Origin: Immersiella caudata | Lineage: Eukaryota > Ascomycota > Sordariomycetes > Sordariales > Lasiosphaeriaceae | Length of the DNA stretch: 64,000 nt | Assembly (NCBI GenBank): GCA_030512335.1 | Contig: JAULSU010000005.1 | Coordinates: forward strand, 1,736,001-1,800,000 | Direction of reading: 5' to 3' | The notes under the pieces: model-generated | Told to the model about the DNA's origin: nothing | What the model saw: only the letters and a program-made list of their open reading frames with translations | Databases searched by the model: none | Translations under genes and position numbers: made by a program | Part shown: positions 63,982 to 64,000 of the stretch, in pieces | Position numbering within the stretch: the stretch's first letter is position 1 | Layout of the letters: every line of letters begins with the position of its first letter

Positions 63982-64000
63982 GGTTTGCATGCATGTGTGT

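Overview
The window reads as nuclear DNA of a filamentous ascomycete, most likely a Sordariomycete related to Neurospora and the Chaetomiaceae. Basis seen: short introns (about 50-120 bp) with GT-AG ends and CTAAC-type branch sites, GC-rich coding sequence, CT-rich leaders and monocistronic genes on both strands. The encoded proteins also fit, including a copper-metallothionein with the Cys layout of the Neurospora one and a vWA-Hint protein of a fungal type. Gene models were spliced by hand from the sequence; no search was run.

Layout. 1-14 kb is mostly core metabolism and translation: the C-terminus of an unknown gene, a DAHP synthase (aromatic amino acids) with a Gcn4/CPC1-type site upstream of its TATA box, a fungal protein of unknown role, a COX14-like mitochondrial assembly factor, mitochondrial ribosomal protein mL50, an SmgGDS-like armadillo protein and cytosolic ribosomal protein eL13 (six exons). 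14.5-17 kb holds a vWA protein carrying a Hint (hedgehog/intein-type) domain. 17-27 kb is more accessory: a 33-residue Cys-rich micro-protein with its own TATA box, the wreck of a dynamin/SLIP-GC-like GTPase, a 506-residue orphan and an eight-exon atypical protein kinase.

27-38 kb: a thiolase, a coiled-coil protein, an ascorbate-oxidase-like multicopper oxidase, a PX-associated (PXB/DUF3818) protein and a spliced 28-residue metallothionein. A degraded tRNA-like sequence lies between the coiled-coil and oxidase genes. 40-47 kb: a TATA-driven 102-residue Pro-rich protein, a large acidic protein with a 96-bp hexamer repeat encoding poly-Glu, and a flavin monooxygenase. 46.9-56.1 kb is a gene-poor stretch of about 9 kb with a (CA)30 microsatellite. 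56-64 kb: a 1257-residue zinc-finger-like protein containing a GC-AG intron, and a Pex24/dysferlin-type peroxisomal membrane peroxin whose intron is in frame and stop-free.

Genes are not in operons. Functional links are loose: copper handling (metallothionein and multicopper oxidase, about 4 kb apart), mitochondrial and cytosolic translation (mL50, eL13), and peroxisome or fatty-acid functions (thiolase, Pex24-type peroxin). No intact transposon, tRNA, rRNA or CRISPR array was seen.
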